A DNA stretch of 64,000 bases. Origin: Serratia proteamaculans_D (GTDB lineage Bacteria > Pseudomonadota > Gammaproteobacteria > Enterobacterales > Enterobacteriaceae). A program made the translations under genes and the position numbers. Within the stretch, counting starts at the first letter, position 1. Each line of letters starts with the position of its first letter. The DNA lies in the NCBI RefSeq assembly GCF_049959315.1, contig NZ_CP188201.1; one strand, given 5' to 3'. The notes under the pieces were generated by a model. That model had not been told where the DNA came from. It saw only the letters and a program-made list of their open reading frames with translations, and ran no database searches. This document shows, in pieces, positions 30,973 through 40,181 of this stretch.

Positions 30973-31413
30973 ATGGCAGACATTACTCTGATCAGTGGCA
31001 GTACGCTTGGCAGTGCCGAGTACGTAGCCGAGCACCTGGCTGAAAAGCTGGAAGCCGCAGGCTTTACGACCGAGACGCTGCACGGCCCTGAATTGGATGA
31101 ACTGACCCTGTCCGGACGCTGGCTGGTGGTGTCTTCGACCCATGGCGCCGGGGATTTACCGGATAACCTGCAACCGCTGCTGGAACAAATAGAAGAACAG
31201 CTTCCTGATTTATCTCAGGTGCAGTTCGGCGCAGTCGGTTTGGGCAGCTCTGAGTACGATACTTTCTGTGGTGCGATCCAACGGATCGACGATCTTCTGA
31301 TTGCTCGTGGAGCGAAAAGGATCGGCGATCGGCTCGAGATCGACGTGACTGAACACGAAATTCCTGAGGATCCAGCCGAGGAATGGGTGAAAAATTGGAT
31401 TAATTTACTCTAA
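30973..31413 (+). CDS. mioC: FMN-binding flavodoxin-like protein MioC
   Basis: 146 residues, flavodoxin fold. The phosphate-binding loop SGSTLGSAEY (about 8-17) and the ring-contacting STHGAGDLPDN (about 56-66) and GLGSSEYDTFC (about 95-105) are intact. E. coli MioC was reported to be needed for biotin synthase activity in vitro. Transcription of mioC runs into oriC and is cell-cycle regulated in E. coli. Confidence 0.95.
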   Translation: MADITLISGSTLGSAEYVAEHLAEKLEAAGFTTETLHGPELDELTLSGRWLVVSSTHGAGDLPDNLQPLLEQIEEQLPDLSQVQFGAVGLGSSEYDTFCGAIQRIDDLLIARGAKRIGDRLEIDVTEHEIPEDPAEEWVKNWINLL

Positions 31414-31438
31414 TTTGTTCAAAGATCACCCGAACGAT

Positions 31439-31447
31439 TGTGGATAA
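31439..31447 (-). promoter_or_regulatory. oriC DnaA box R4
   Basis: TGTGGATAA, complement of the perfect consensus TTATCCACA, at the mioC-proximal edge of oriC, as for the strong R4 box of E. coli. Confidence 0.9.
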
Positions 31448-31512
31448 CTATGCTTAAAAGCAGGGTAAAACCGGTAGTTATCCCAATAACAACCTTAGTT
31501 CGCTTTTTGTCC

Positions 31513-31521
31513 TGTGCATAA
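31513..31521 (-). promoter_or_regulatory. oriC DnaA box R2
   Basis: TTATGCACA on the minus strand; E. coli R2 is TTATACACA at the same place. Confidence 0.8.
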
Positions 31522-31618
31522 CATGCCATTTAGATCCCAGCTTATAAGCCGTAGGATCACCGATCATTCACAGCTAACGATCCTCCTTAATTAGCTGATC
31601 TCAATCGCGAATAATCAC

Positions 31619-31627
31619 TTATCCACA
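31619..31627 (+). promoter_or_regulatory. oriC DnaA box R1
   Basis: Perfect TTATCCACA, oriented opposite to R4 and next to the unwinding element, as in E. coli. Confidence 0.92.
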
Positions 31628-31640
31628 GAAGATCGCGATC

Positions 31641-31682
31641 CTAATAAGAGATCTAATAAAGAGATCTTTAAATAAAAAGATC
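31641..31682 (-). repeat. oriC duplex-unwinding element: three 13-mers
   Basis: On the minus strand GATCTCTTATTAG (31653-31641, identical to E. coli R), GATCTCTTTATTA (31666-31654) and GATCTTTTTATTT (31682-31670). R and M abut directly; L is separated by 3 bp. Each begins with GATC. Confidence 0.93.
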
Positions 31683-31712
31683 TTCTTTTAATTACTCAAG
31701 GATCCTGACCAC

Positions 31713-31741
31713 TTGGTCGATCGACTAAACTTGAGTAGAAT
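31713..31741 (+). promoter_or_regulatory. Predicted mnmG promoter
   Basis: TTGGTC (31713-31718), 17-nt spacer, TAGAAT (31736-31741), at the right edge of oriC, where the gidA promoter lies in E. coli. Confidence 0.6.
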
Positions 31742-31794
31742 CCTCCACCCCAGGGCAAACAACGATCGTTCGCAATACGACGAGGTGCAGTTCC

Positions 31795-33684
31795 ATGTTT
31801 TATCCAGAGCAATTTGACGTCATCATCATCGGTGGTGGCCATGCCGGTACCGAAGCCGCTATGGCTGCGGCACGTATGGGACGTCAGACTTTATTACTGA
31901 CTCACAATATCGATACGCTGGGGCAAATGTCTTGCAACCCGGCGATTGGCGGTATTGGTAAGGGGCATCTGGTTAAGGAAATTGATGCACTTGGCGGCCT
32001 GATGGCCACGGCGATCGACCATGCGGGTATCCAGTTTAGGATACTAAACGCCAGCAAAGGCCCTGCGGTAAGAGCCACCCGAGCTCAGGCTGACCGGGTA
32101 CTGTATCGCCAAGCGGTACGTACTGCCCTGGAGAACCAGCCCAATCTGATGATCTTCCAGCAGCCGGTCGAAGATCTGATCGTAGAAAACGATCGCGTAG
32201 TCGGTGCCGTGACCCAAATGGGACTGAAATTCCGCGCCAAGGCAGTGGTATTGACCGTAGGGACCTTCCTGGACGGCAAGATCCACATTGGCCTGGAGAA
32301 TTACAGCGGTGGCCGTGCCGGAGATCCACCGTCGATCTCGCTTTCACAGCGACTGCGTGAATTGCCTTTGCGTGTTAACCGACTGAAAACCGGCACACCG
32401 CCGCGTATCGATGCCCGCAGCATAGATTTCAGCGTACTGGCACCTCAACACGGTGATACACCGATCCCGGTGTTCTCGTTCATGGGCAACGCCGAGCAAC
32501 ATCCTGAGCAAATGGCGTGTTACATCACCTACACCAATGAAAAAACCCATGATGTGATCCGTAATAACCTCGATCGCAGCCCGATGTATGCCGGGATCAT
32601 CGAAGGGATCGGCCCGCGTTACTGCCCGTCGATCGAAGACAAGGTGATGCGCTTTGCCGATCGTAATGCACACCAGATCTTCCTCGAGCCGGAAGGCCTG
32701 ACCAGCAATGAAATTTATCCAAACGGCATCTCCACCAGCCTGCCGTTTGACGTACAGATGCAGATCGTTCGTTCGATGGAAGGGATGCAGAATGCCCGAA
32801 TCATTCGACCTGGCTATGCCATCGAATATGATTTCTTCGATCCTCGTGATTTGAAACCGACGCTGGAAAGCAAATTTATCCAGGGCCTGTTCTTCGCCGG
32901 CCAGATCAACGGCACCACCGGTTACGAAGAGGCTGCAGCGCAAGGCCTGTTGGCCGGCCTGAATGCCGGACGCTACGCCAATGAAGACGAAGGCTGGTCG
33001 CCACGCCGCGATCAGGCTTATCTGGGCGTGCTGGTGGACGACCTCAGCACCCTGGGTACCAAAGAGCCGTACCGCATGTTCACTTCACGTGCCGAATACC
33101 GCCTGATGTTACGTGAAGACAATGCCGATCTGCGCCTGACGGAAAAAGGCCGCGAACTAGGCCTGGTGGACGATGCCCGCTGGGCACGCTTTAGCGAAAA
33201 GCTCGAGCACATCGAACAGGAACGTCAGCGCCTGCGCGACATCTGGATGCATCCGCACTCTGAAAACGTCGAGCAGGTGAACGCGCTGCTGAAAGCACCG
33301 CTGTCGCGTGAGGCTAACGGTGAAGAACTGCTGCGTCGCCCGGAAATGGATTACACCCAATTGACCTCCGTCGCGGCATTTGCACCGCCGCTGGCCGATA
33401 CCCAGGCCGCCGAGCAGGTTGAGATCCAGGTAAAATACGAAGGTTATATTGCTCGTCAGCAGGAAGAGATCGAAAAACAGCAGCGCAATGAGAACACCGT
33501 GTTGCCGTTGGATCTCGATTACCAGCAGGTTTCCGGCCTGTCGAATGAAGTGATCGCCAAGTTGAATGACCACAAGCCGAACTCGATCGGCCAGGCTTCA
33601 CGCATTTCTGGCATTACGCCGGCGGCGATCTCCATTCTGCTGATTTGGCTGAAAAAGCAGGGGCTGCTGCGCCGCAGCGCATAA
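31795..33684 (+). CDS. mnmG: tRNA uridine-5-carboxymethylaminomethyl modification enzyme MnmG
   Basis: 629 residues (GidA). With MnmE it installs the cmnm5/nm5 group at U34 of tRNAs, using FAD, NADH and methylenetetrahydrofolate. The Rossmann FAD motif GGGHAGTEAA is at 13-22, and the substrate region NPAIGGIGKGHLVKEIDALGG with its reactive Cys just before it (SCNPAIGG, about 47-54) is intact. The C-terminal helical domain binds MnmE, encoded at 59.5-60.8 kb in this window. Confidence 0.98.
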   Translation: MFYPEQFDVIIIGGGHAGTEAAMAAARMGRQTLLLTHNIDTLGQMSCNPAIGGIGKGHLVKEIDALGGLMATAIDHAGIQFRILNASKGPAVRATRAQADRVLYRQAVRTALENQPNLMIFQQPVEDLIVENDRVVGAVTQMGLKFRAKAVVLTVGTFLDGKIHIGLENYSGGRAGDPPSISLSQRLRELPLRVNRLKTGTPPRIDARSIDFSVLAPQHGDTPIPVFSFMGNAEQHPEQMACYITYTNEKTHDVIRNNLDRSPMYAGIIEGIGPRYCPSIEDKVMRFADRNAHQIFLEPEGLTSNEIYPNGISTSLPFDVQMQIVRSMEGMQNARIIRPGYAIEYDFFDPRDLKPTLESKFIQGLFFAGQINGTTGYEEAAAQGLLAGLNAGRYANEDEGWSPRRDQAYLGVLVDDLSTLGTKEPYRMFTSRAEYRLMLREDNADLRLTEKGRELGLVDDARWARFSEKLEHIEQERQRLRDIWMHPHSENVEQVNALLKAPLSREANGEELLRRPEMDYTQLTSVAAFAPPLADTQAAEQVEIQVKYEGYIARQQEEIEKQQRNENTVLPLDLDYQQVSGLSNEVIAKLNDHKPNSIGQASRISGITPAAISILLIWLKKQGLLRRSA

Positions 33685-33697
33685 ATCCTGTTTTTGG

Positions 33698-33732
33698 GCG
33701 GCCGTTTGTTTACTTGATAAGCAAGTGGCCGC
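33698..33732. repeat. Stem-loop between mnmG and rsmG
   Basis: GCGGCC (33698-33703) pairs with GGCCGC (33727-33732), and an inner ACTTG/CAAGT adds to the stem. No T run; probably an RNA processing or attenuation structure. Confidence 0.45.
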
Positions 33733-33821
33733 TGACATCGTTTCAGGCCTGAATTATTATGGTCACCTTCTTGGGCAGCCCCTACCTGGCTTGCCGTTGT
33801 GCGCCAGTCTAAGGACTCATT

Positions 33822-34442
33822 GTGCAGAAAAAATTAGATTCGTTGCTCAAAGCGGCAGGCATTACGCTTCCCGATCAACAAAAACAGCAGCTGCTGGGCT
33901 ATGTCGGCATGCTGGATAAGTGGAATAAGGCGTATAACCTCACTTCGGTGCGCGATCCGCAGCAAATGCTGGTTCGCCATATTCTCGACAGCATCGTGGT
34001 CAACCCGCATCTGCAGGGTAACCGGTTTATCGACGTGGGTACCGGCCCTGGCTTGCCAGGCATTCCGCTGGCAATTGTTCGCCCCGATTCCCATTTCACC
34101 TTGCTGGACAGCCTGGGCAAGCGTGTACGCTTCCTGCGTCAGGTGCAGCATGAACTGGGTTTGACCAACGTTGAGCCGGTTCAAAGCCGCGTTGAAGAGT
34201 TTCCTGCGGAGCCGCCGTTTGACGGCATCATCAGCCGCGCCTTCGCCTCATTGCAGGATATGCTGTCCTGGTGTCATCATTTGCCGGCAAAAGGGCAGGG
34301 GCGTTTCTACGCGCTGAAAGGGGTACGCCCAGACGAAGAGCTTACGCAGTTGCCGCCAGGCATCGAGTTGGAGTCGGTAGTACGTCTGCAGGTACCGGAA
34401 CTCGAAGGTGAACGTCATCTGGTGATCCTTAAGGCAAACTGA
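33822..34442 (+). CDS. rsmG: 16S rRNA (guanine527-N7)-methyltransferase RsmG
   Basis: 206 residues (GidB). It methylates G527 in the 530 loop of 16S rRNA with SAM; loss confers low-level streptomycin resistance in E. coli. The SAM-binding sequence DVGTGPGLPGIPLA is at 71-84. The start is GTG 33822, preceded by AAGGA at 33811-33815. It is the second gene after mnmG. Confidence 0.96.
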   Translation: MQKKLDSLLKAAGITLPDQQKQQLLGYVGMLDKWNKAYNLTSVRDPQQMLVRHILDSIVVNPHLQGNRFIDVGTGPGLPGIPLAIVRPDSHFTLLDSLGKRVRFLRQVQHELGLTNVEPVQSRVEEFPAEPPFDGIISRAFASLQDMLSWCHHLPAKGQGRFYALKGVRPDEELTQLPPGIELESVVRLQVPELEGERHLVILKAN

Positions 34443-35082
34443 GTTTGTTTTTGATCAAGTAAGCGCGAATTAAAATATAGTGCCGATAGTTAAAGTAAGC
34501 AGGCTAATCAATGGGTGGTTTTTTTAGTTAATTTACTTTTTATTAACACAAAAATAGCCACCAATTGGTGACAATAGGGTAATTGCAGATCGTAATAGTT
34601 GCGTTAGCAACCATAAGTGAAGGATCTTGCTTTGCTGCTAATGTTAATTAGCTGTTGGAATATTATCCCTGAAGCTGTCAATAAAAGGTTTTTAGCGGGT
34701 AGACGGATTGTTTTTGAACAGTTAACTTGTAATATTCTGATTTATAATATCTTTTTGATCGCCCGATTTGCTAAAGACGCTTTGGCTGGCAGTGGGCTAT
34801 AAATCAGAAATAGGTATTATTGTGAGCAACTACACGTTTCTTACTGTAACACTGGAATAATCAGACAATTAAATGAGCCCTATTATTCCGACCGTTTTCT
34901 TGTGAAAATAGCCTGAAATGGGGGAATTTAAATAATTGTTCACCTTTTCGCTACTTATCGATTGAATTCGTTGGTATGCCCCGTATAATTTGCTCGTTTT
35001 TTGCTGCTTGACTCAGAGCAGTAAAGAAAGTTTTATACGTCACTCAGCATACCTCCTCAGGGGTACGGAGAGAACAAACGTC
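34443..35082. other. Intergenic region between rsmG and atpI
   Basis: 640 bp with no credible gene; a 61-codon frame at 34617-34802 has a GTG start and no coding features. It holds an AT-rich hairpin (GGTGG 34514-34518 with CCACC 34558-34562, and inner GTTAAT/ATTAAC), a small GTTGC/GCAAC stem near 34600 and the atp promoter. The E. coli equivalent is also several hundred bp. Confidence 0.7.
34962..34989 (+). promoter_or_regulatory. Predicted atp operon promoter
   Basis: TTGAAT (34962-34967), 16-nt spacer, consensus TATAAT (34984-34989), 94 bp upstream of atpI. Confidence 0.7.
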
Positions 35083-35466
35083 ATGTCTGTGTCCCTTTAC
35101 AGCGGAAAAGTTGCTCGCAAATTGCTGTTTCTGCAGTTAATGACTTTTGTTCTGATCAGCGCTGCTTTCGGTCTGAAAAGCCTGGAATGGAGCGGTTCGG
35201 CACTGGCGGGCGGTCTCGCTGCCTGGTTGCCGAGTACCATGTTTATGCTGTTTGCCTTGCGCCATCAGGCGCAGACGCCGGCACCCGGTCGGGTTGCCTG
35301 GTCGTTCGCCATCGGCGAGGGATTAAAGGTCCTGATCACCATAGTTTTGTTGATCGTGGCGCTTGGGGTGTTTAAAGCGGCGTTTATACCGCTTGGCCTG
35401 ACCTATTTAGCGGTGTTAGTGGTGCAGATAGTGGCACCGGCCGTGATTAACAGTTACCGAACTTAA
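35083..35466 (+). CDS. atpI: ATP synthase subunit I
   Basis: 127 residues from the ATG at 35083, four hydrophobic segments. AtpI helps assembly of the c-ring but is not part of the finished enzyme. The frame continues 31 codons upstream; that part overlaps the promoter and is rejected. First gene of the operon atpIBEFHAGDC. Confidence 0.93.
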   Translation: MSVSLYSGKVARKLLFLQLMTFVLISAAFGLKSLEWSGSALAGGLAAWLPSTMFMLFALRHQAQTPAPGRVAWSFAIGEGLKVLITIVLLIVALGVFKAAFIPLGLTYLAVLVVQIVAPAVINSYRT

Positions 35467-35486
35467 CTAAAAGGGTAAGAGGCATC

Positions 35487-36308
35487 ATGTCTGCATCTGG
35501 AGAAAATGGGACTGCAAAGGACTATATCAGCCACCATCTGAATAACCTTCAGTTGGATCTGCGTACTTTTCAGTTAGTTGAACCACACTCTGGTAATCCG
35601 ACATTCTGGACGTTGAACATTGACTCATTGTTCTTCTCTGTGGTGTTGGGCGCGCTGTTCTTGTTTATTTTCAAGAAAGTAGCCAATACAGCCACCAGCG
35701 GTGTACCGGGGAAACTTCAAACTGCCGTCGAACTTATCATGGGCTTCGTCGACAGTAGCGTTCGCGATATGTATCACGGCAAGAGCAAGGTTATTGCTCC
35801 GCTGGCGCTGACCGTGTTTGTCTGGGTATTCCTGATGAACATGATGGATCTGTTGCCAATCGATCTGCTGCCGTTTATTGGCGAACATGTGTTTGGTTTG
35901 CCGGCATTGCGTGTCGTCCCTACCGCAGACGTGAGTATTACACTGTCGATGGCGTTGGGCGTATTTATCCTGATTTTGTTCTACAGCATCAAAATGAAAG
36001 GCGTTGGTGGGTTCGTTAAAGAGTTAACCATGCAGCCGTTCAACCATCCGTTATTCATTCCAATCAACCTGATTCTTGAAGGTGTCAGCCTGCTGTCCAA
36101 GCCTGTTTCACTGGGCCTGCGACTGTTCGGCAACATGTATGCGGGTGAGTTGATCTTCATCCTGATTGCCGGTTTGTTGCCGTGGTGGTCACAGTGGCTT
36201 CTGAATGTGCCTTGGGCTATTTTCCACATCCTGATCATTACGCTTCAAGCCTTTATTTTCATGGTTCTGACGATTGTCTATCTCTCGATGGCATCTGAAG
36301 AGCACTGA
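35487..36308 (+). CDS. atpB: ATP synthase F0 subunit a
   Basis: 273 residues (271 in E. coli), polytopic inner-membrane protein forming the proton half-channels. The essential Arg is in LGLRLFGNMYAGEL (about 210-223), next to the c-ring. Glu and His residues of the outlet channel in the later helices are present. Confidence 0.97.
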   Translation: MSASGENGTAKDYISHHLNNLQLDLRTFQLVEPHSGNPTFWTLNIDSLFFSVVLGALFLFIFKKVANTATSGVPGKLQTAVELIMGFVDSSVRDMYHGKSKVIAPLALTVFVWVFLMNMMDLLPIDLLPFIGEHVFGLPALRVVPTADVSITLSMALGVFILILFYSIKMKGVGGFVKELTMQPFNHPLFIPINLILEGVSLLSKPVSLGLRLFGNMYAGELIFILIAGLLPWWSQWLLNVPWAIFHILIITLQAFIFMVLTIVYLSMASEEH

Positions 36309-36357
36309 TTTTCTTAAAACACTTGTACTTTTAAACTGAAACAAACTGGAGACTGTC

Positions 36358-36597
<240 letters not shown>

Positions 36598-36654
36598 GTA
36601 GAGAATTTCTCTACACTGAAACCACACTATTAACTTTTAAAGAGGCATTGTGCT

Positions 36655-37125
36655 GTGAATCTTAACGCAACAATCCTCGGCCAGGCCATCGCGTTCGTTC
36701 TGTTTGTCTGGTTCTGCATGAAGTACGTATGGCCGCCGATCATGGCAGCCATCGAGAAGCGTCAGGGAGAAATTGCTGACGGTCTCGCTTCTGCAGAACG
36801 TGCCAAAAAAGATTTGGACTTAGCGCAAGCCAATGCGACCGACCAGCTGAAAACTGCCAAGGCAGAAGCTCAGGTGATCATCGAGCAAGCAAACAAACGC
36901 AAAGCTCAGATCATGGATGAAGCGAAAGCCGAAGCCGAGCAGGAACGTAACAAAATCGTGGCGCAGGCTCAGGCTGAGATCGAAGCCGAACGTAAGCGCG
37001 CTCGTGAAGAGTTGCGTAAGCAAGTCGCGATGCTGGCAATTGCCGGCGCCGAGAAGATCATCGAACGTTCCGTGGATGAAGCTGCTAACAGCGACATCGT
37101 TGATAAACTGGTCGCTGAACTGTAA
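36655..37125 (+). CDS. atpF: ATP synthase F0 subunit b
   Basis: 156 residues, equal to E. coli. One N-terminal membrane helix (about 4-24) and a long charged coiled coil (25-125) forming the peripheral stalk. The start is GTG at 36655, preceded by AGAGG at 36641-36645; no ATG fits the conserved [10 protein letters not shown] start. Confidence 0.97.
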
Positions 37126-37139
37126 GGAGGGAGGGGCTG

Positions 37140-37673
37140 ATGTCTGAATTTGTAACTGTAGCTCGCCCCTACGCCAAAGCAGCTTTTGACTTTGCCGTTG
37201 AGCATCAAAGCTTGGATCGCTGGCAGGATATGCTGGCGTTTGCTGCTGATGTCACTCGCAATGAACAGATCTCTGAACTGCTGGCTGGTGCTGTCGCACC
37301 GGAGACGCTGTCCAGAACGTTCATCGCGGTATGTGGCGAACAACTCGACGAACATGGCCAGAACTTTATCCGTGTAATGGCCGAAAATGGACGTTTACTG
37401 GTTCTTCCTGCGGTGCTGCAGCAGTTCATCGAACTGCGCGCCTTGCTGGAATCCACCGTCGAAGTCGACGTGCTCTCTTCGAGCGCACTGAGCGACAAAC
37501 AGCAGGCTAATATTGCCGCTGCGATGGAAAAGCGTCTGTCACGCAAAGTTAAGCTGAATTGCAAAATTGACAAGTCTGTACTGGCCGGCGTAATTATCCG
37601 TGCTGGCGATATGGTGATTGATGGCAGCGTTCGCGGTCGTCTAGAACGCCTGGCAGACGTCTTGCAGTCTTAA
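37140..37673 (+). CDS. atpH: ATP synthase F1 subunit delta
   Basis: 177 residues. Connects the top of the alpha3beta3 hexamer to the b2 stalk. N-terminal six-helix domain with VARPYAKAAFDFA (6-18). AGGAGGGAGGGG just upstream is an unusually long purine-rich ribosome-binding site. Confidence 0.97.
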   Translation: MSEFVTVARPYAKAAFDFAVEHQSLDRWQDMLAFAADVTRNEQISELLAGAVAPETLSRTFIAVCGEQLDEHGQNFIRVMAENGRLLVLPAVLQQFIELRALLESTVEVDVLSSSALSDKQQANIAAAMEKRLSRKVKLNCKIDKSVLAGVIIRAGDMVIDGSVRGRLERLADVLQS

Positions 37674-37685
37674 GGGGACTGGAGC

Positions 37686-39227
37686 ATGCAACTGAATTCC
37701 ACCGAAATCAGCGAACTGATCAAGCAGCGCATTGCTCAGTTCAATGTGGTGAGCGAAGCTCACAATGAAGGTACTATTGTTTCCGTCAGTGACGGGATCA
37801 TCCGCGTACACGGTCTGGCCGAAGTTATGCAGGGCGAAATGATCGCACTGCCAGGCAACCGTTACGCAATCGCATTGAACCTGGAGCGCGACTCCGTAGG
37901 TGCTGTGGTCATGGGTCCGTACGCGGATCTGGCCGAAGGCATGAAGGTAAAATGTACCGGCCGTATTCTGGAAGTTCCGGTTGGCCGTGGCCTGCTGGGC
38001 CGTGTAGTTAACACCCTGGGCGCACCTATTGACGGTAAAGGCCCGGTTGATAACGACGGTTTCTCCCCGGTTGAAGCTATTGCCCCTGGTGTTATCGAGC
38101 GTCAGTCCGTAGATCAGCCGGTTCAAACTGGCTACAAATCTGTTGACGCCATGATCCCAATCGGCCGTGGCCAGCGTGAGCTGGTGATCGGTGACCGTCA
38201 GACAGGTAAAACTGCCCTGGCGATCGATGCGATCATCAACCAACGCGATTCCGGCATCAAATGTGTTTACGTGGCTATCGGCCAGAAAGCGTCCACCATC
38301 GCTAACGTGGTGCGCAAACTGGAAGAGCACGGCGCACTGGCAAACACCATCGTTGTGGTTGCTACCGCGTCCGAGTCCGCTGCATTGCAATATCTGGCAC
38401 CGTATGCCGGTTGTGCGATGGGTGAATACTTCCGTGACCGCGGTGAAGATGCGCTGATTGTTTATGATGACCTGTCCAAACAGGCCGTTGCTTACCGTCA
38501 GATCTCCCTGCTGCTTCGTCGTCCACCAGGTCGTGAAGCTTACCCAGGCGACGTATTCTATCTCCACTCCCGTTTGCTGGAGCGTGCTGCGCGTGTTAAC
38601 GCCGAATACGTTGAAGCCTTCACCAAAGGTGAAGTCAAAGGCCAAACCGGTTCACTGACTGCTCTGCCGATCATTGAAACCCAGGCGGGTGACGTTTCCG
38701 CGTTCGTTCCGACCAACGTAATCTCGATTACCGATGGTCAGATCTTCCTGGAATCCAACCTGTTTAACTCCGGTATTCGTCCGGCAGTTAACCCGGGTAT
38801 CTCCGTATCCCGTGTGGGCGGTGCAGCGCAAACCAAGATCATGAAAAAACTGTCCGGTGGTATTCGTACCGCGCTGGCACAGTATCGTGAACTGGCTGCG
38901 TTCTCTCAGTTCGCTTCCGATCTGGATGATGCGACTCGCAAACAGCTGAGCCACGGTCAGAAAGTGACCGAGCTGCTGAAACAGAAACAGTATGCGCCGA
39001 TGTCCGTCGCACAACAGTCTCTGGTGCTGTTTGCCGCAGAACGTGGCTTCCTGAACGACGTTGAAGTCGCGAAAGTCGTGAGCTTCGAAGCCGCGCTGGT
39101 TGCTTACGCAGACCGCGAGCATGCCGAGTTGCTGAACCACATCAACCAAACTGGCAATTTCAACGATGAGATCGAGGGTAAGCTGAAAGGCATCCTCGAG
39201 ACCTTCAAGAAAACCCAGTCCTGGTAA
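37686..39227 (+). CDS. atpA: ATP synthase F1 subunit alpha
   Basis: 513 residues, equal to E. coli. Non-catalytic nucleotide-binding subunit with P-loop GDRQTGKT (169-176) and the arginine finger region [10 protein letters not shown] (about 372-381). The gap to atpG contains a GGCCTGC/GCAGGCC hairpin (39236-39261). The long ORFs on the opposite strand are mirror images without support. Confidence 0.98.
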
Positions 39228-39285
39228 CGCTCAGAGGCCTGCAGTTGAAAGACAGCAGGCCGTCTGGCAATGAGGAGAAGCAGAC

Positions 39286-40149
39286 ATGGCCGGCGCAAAA
39301 GAGATACGTAGTAAGATCGCGAGCGTGCAAAACACGCAAAAGATCACTAAAGCGATGGAAATGGTCGCCGCCTCCAAAATGCGTAAATCGCAGGAACGCA
39401 TGGCGGCCAGCCGTCCTTATGCAGAGACCATGCGCAAAGTGATTGGTCACCTTGCGTTGGGTAATCTGGAATATAAGCACCCGTACCTGGATGAGCGTGA
39501 TGTTAAGCGCGTCGGGTATCTGGTGGTGTCTACTGACCGTGGTCTCTGTGGTGGCTTGAACATTAACCTGTTCAAGCGGCTGTTGGCAGAGATGAAAGGC
39601 TGGTCCGAAAAAGGTGTCGAAACAGATTTGGCACTGATTGGCTCTAAAGCCGCTTCTTTCTTTGGTTCCGTGGGTGGCAACGTGGTTGCCCAGGTCACCG
39701 GCATGGGGGATAACCCTTCCCTGTCGGAGCTGATCGGACCGGTGAAAGTGATGCTGCAAGCCTACGATGAAGGTCGTTTGGACAAGCTGTACATTGTCAG
39801 TAACAAATTTATCAATACGATGTCCCAAGAACCACAGATCGTTCAGCTGCTGCCGTTGCCGCCTGCCGAAGACGGTGAGCTGAAGAAAAAATCTTGGGAT
39901 TACCTGTATGAACCCGATCCAAAAGTGCTGCTTGATACCTTGCTGCGTCGCTATGTGGAATCTCAGGTTTATCAGGGCGTCGTGGAAAACCTGGCCAGCG
40001 AGCAGGCCGCACGAATGGTAGCGATGAAAGCCGCAACCGATAACGGCGGTAGCCTGATCAAAGAGCTGCAGTTGGTATACAACAAGGCTCGTCAGGCCAG
40101 CATCACTCAGGAACTCACCGAGATCGTTTCGGGAGCCTCCGCGGTTTAA
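39286..40149 (+). CDS. atpG: ATP synthase F1 subunit gamma
   Basis: 287 residues, equal to E. coli. Central rotor shaft: N-terminal (MAGAKEIRSKIASVQNTQKI) and C-terminal helices form the coiled coil inside alpha3beta3. The last helix ends ITQELTEIVSGASAV, conserved. Confidence 0.98.
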   Translation: MAGAKEIRSKIASVQNTQKITKAMEMVAASKMRKSQERMAASRPYAETMRKVIGHLALGNLEYKHPYLDERDVKRVGYLVVSTDRGLCGGLNINLFKRLLAEMKGWSEKGVETDLALIGSKAASFFGSVGGNVVAQVTGMGDNPSLSELIGPVKVMLQAYDEGRLDKLYIVSNKFINTMSQEPQIVQLLPLPPAEDGELKKKSWDYLYEPDPKVLLDTLLRRYVESQVYQGVVENLASEQAARMVAMKAATDNGGSLIKELQLVYNKARQASITQELTEIVSGASAV

Positions 40150-40181
40150 GCTAGGTTTACGAATTACGTAGAGGATTCAAG

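Larger units (their letters stand above)
31439..31705. other. oriC: Chromosomal replication origin oriC
   Basis: Between mioC and mnmG, the enterobacterial oriC site. Read on the minus strand from GGATCC (31705) it follows the E. coli origin: three AT-rich 13-mers, a DnaA R1 box, an IHF/Fis-type spacer, R2 and R4 boxes. About a dozen GATC sites, the SeqA/Dam signature, fall in 290 bp. Outward replication from here fits the strand bias of both flanks. Confidence 0.97.

Noticed and set aside
34617..34802. 61-codon frame upstream of atpI
   Set aside because: GTG start, no ribosome-binding site, low-complexity AT-rich composition; likely chance.
37641..38645. 334-codon frame opposite atpA
   Set aside because: Mirror frame of a highly conserved gene with biased codons; the plus-strand product is certain and no family is recognised on the minus strand.
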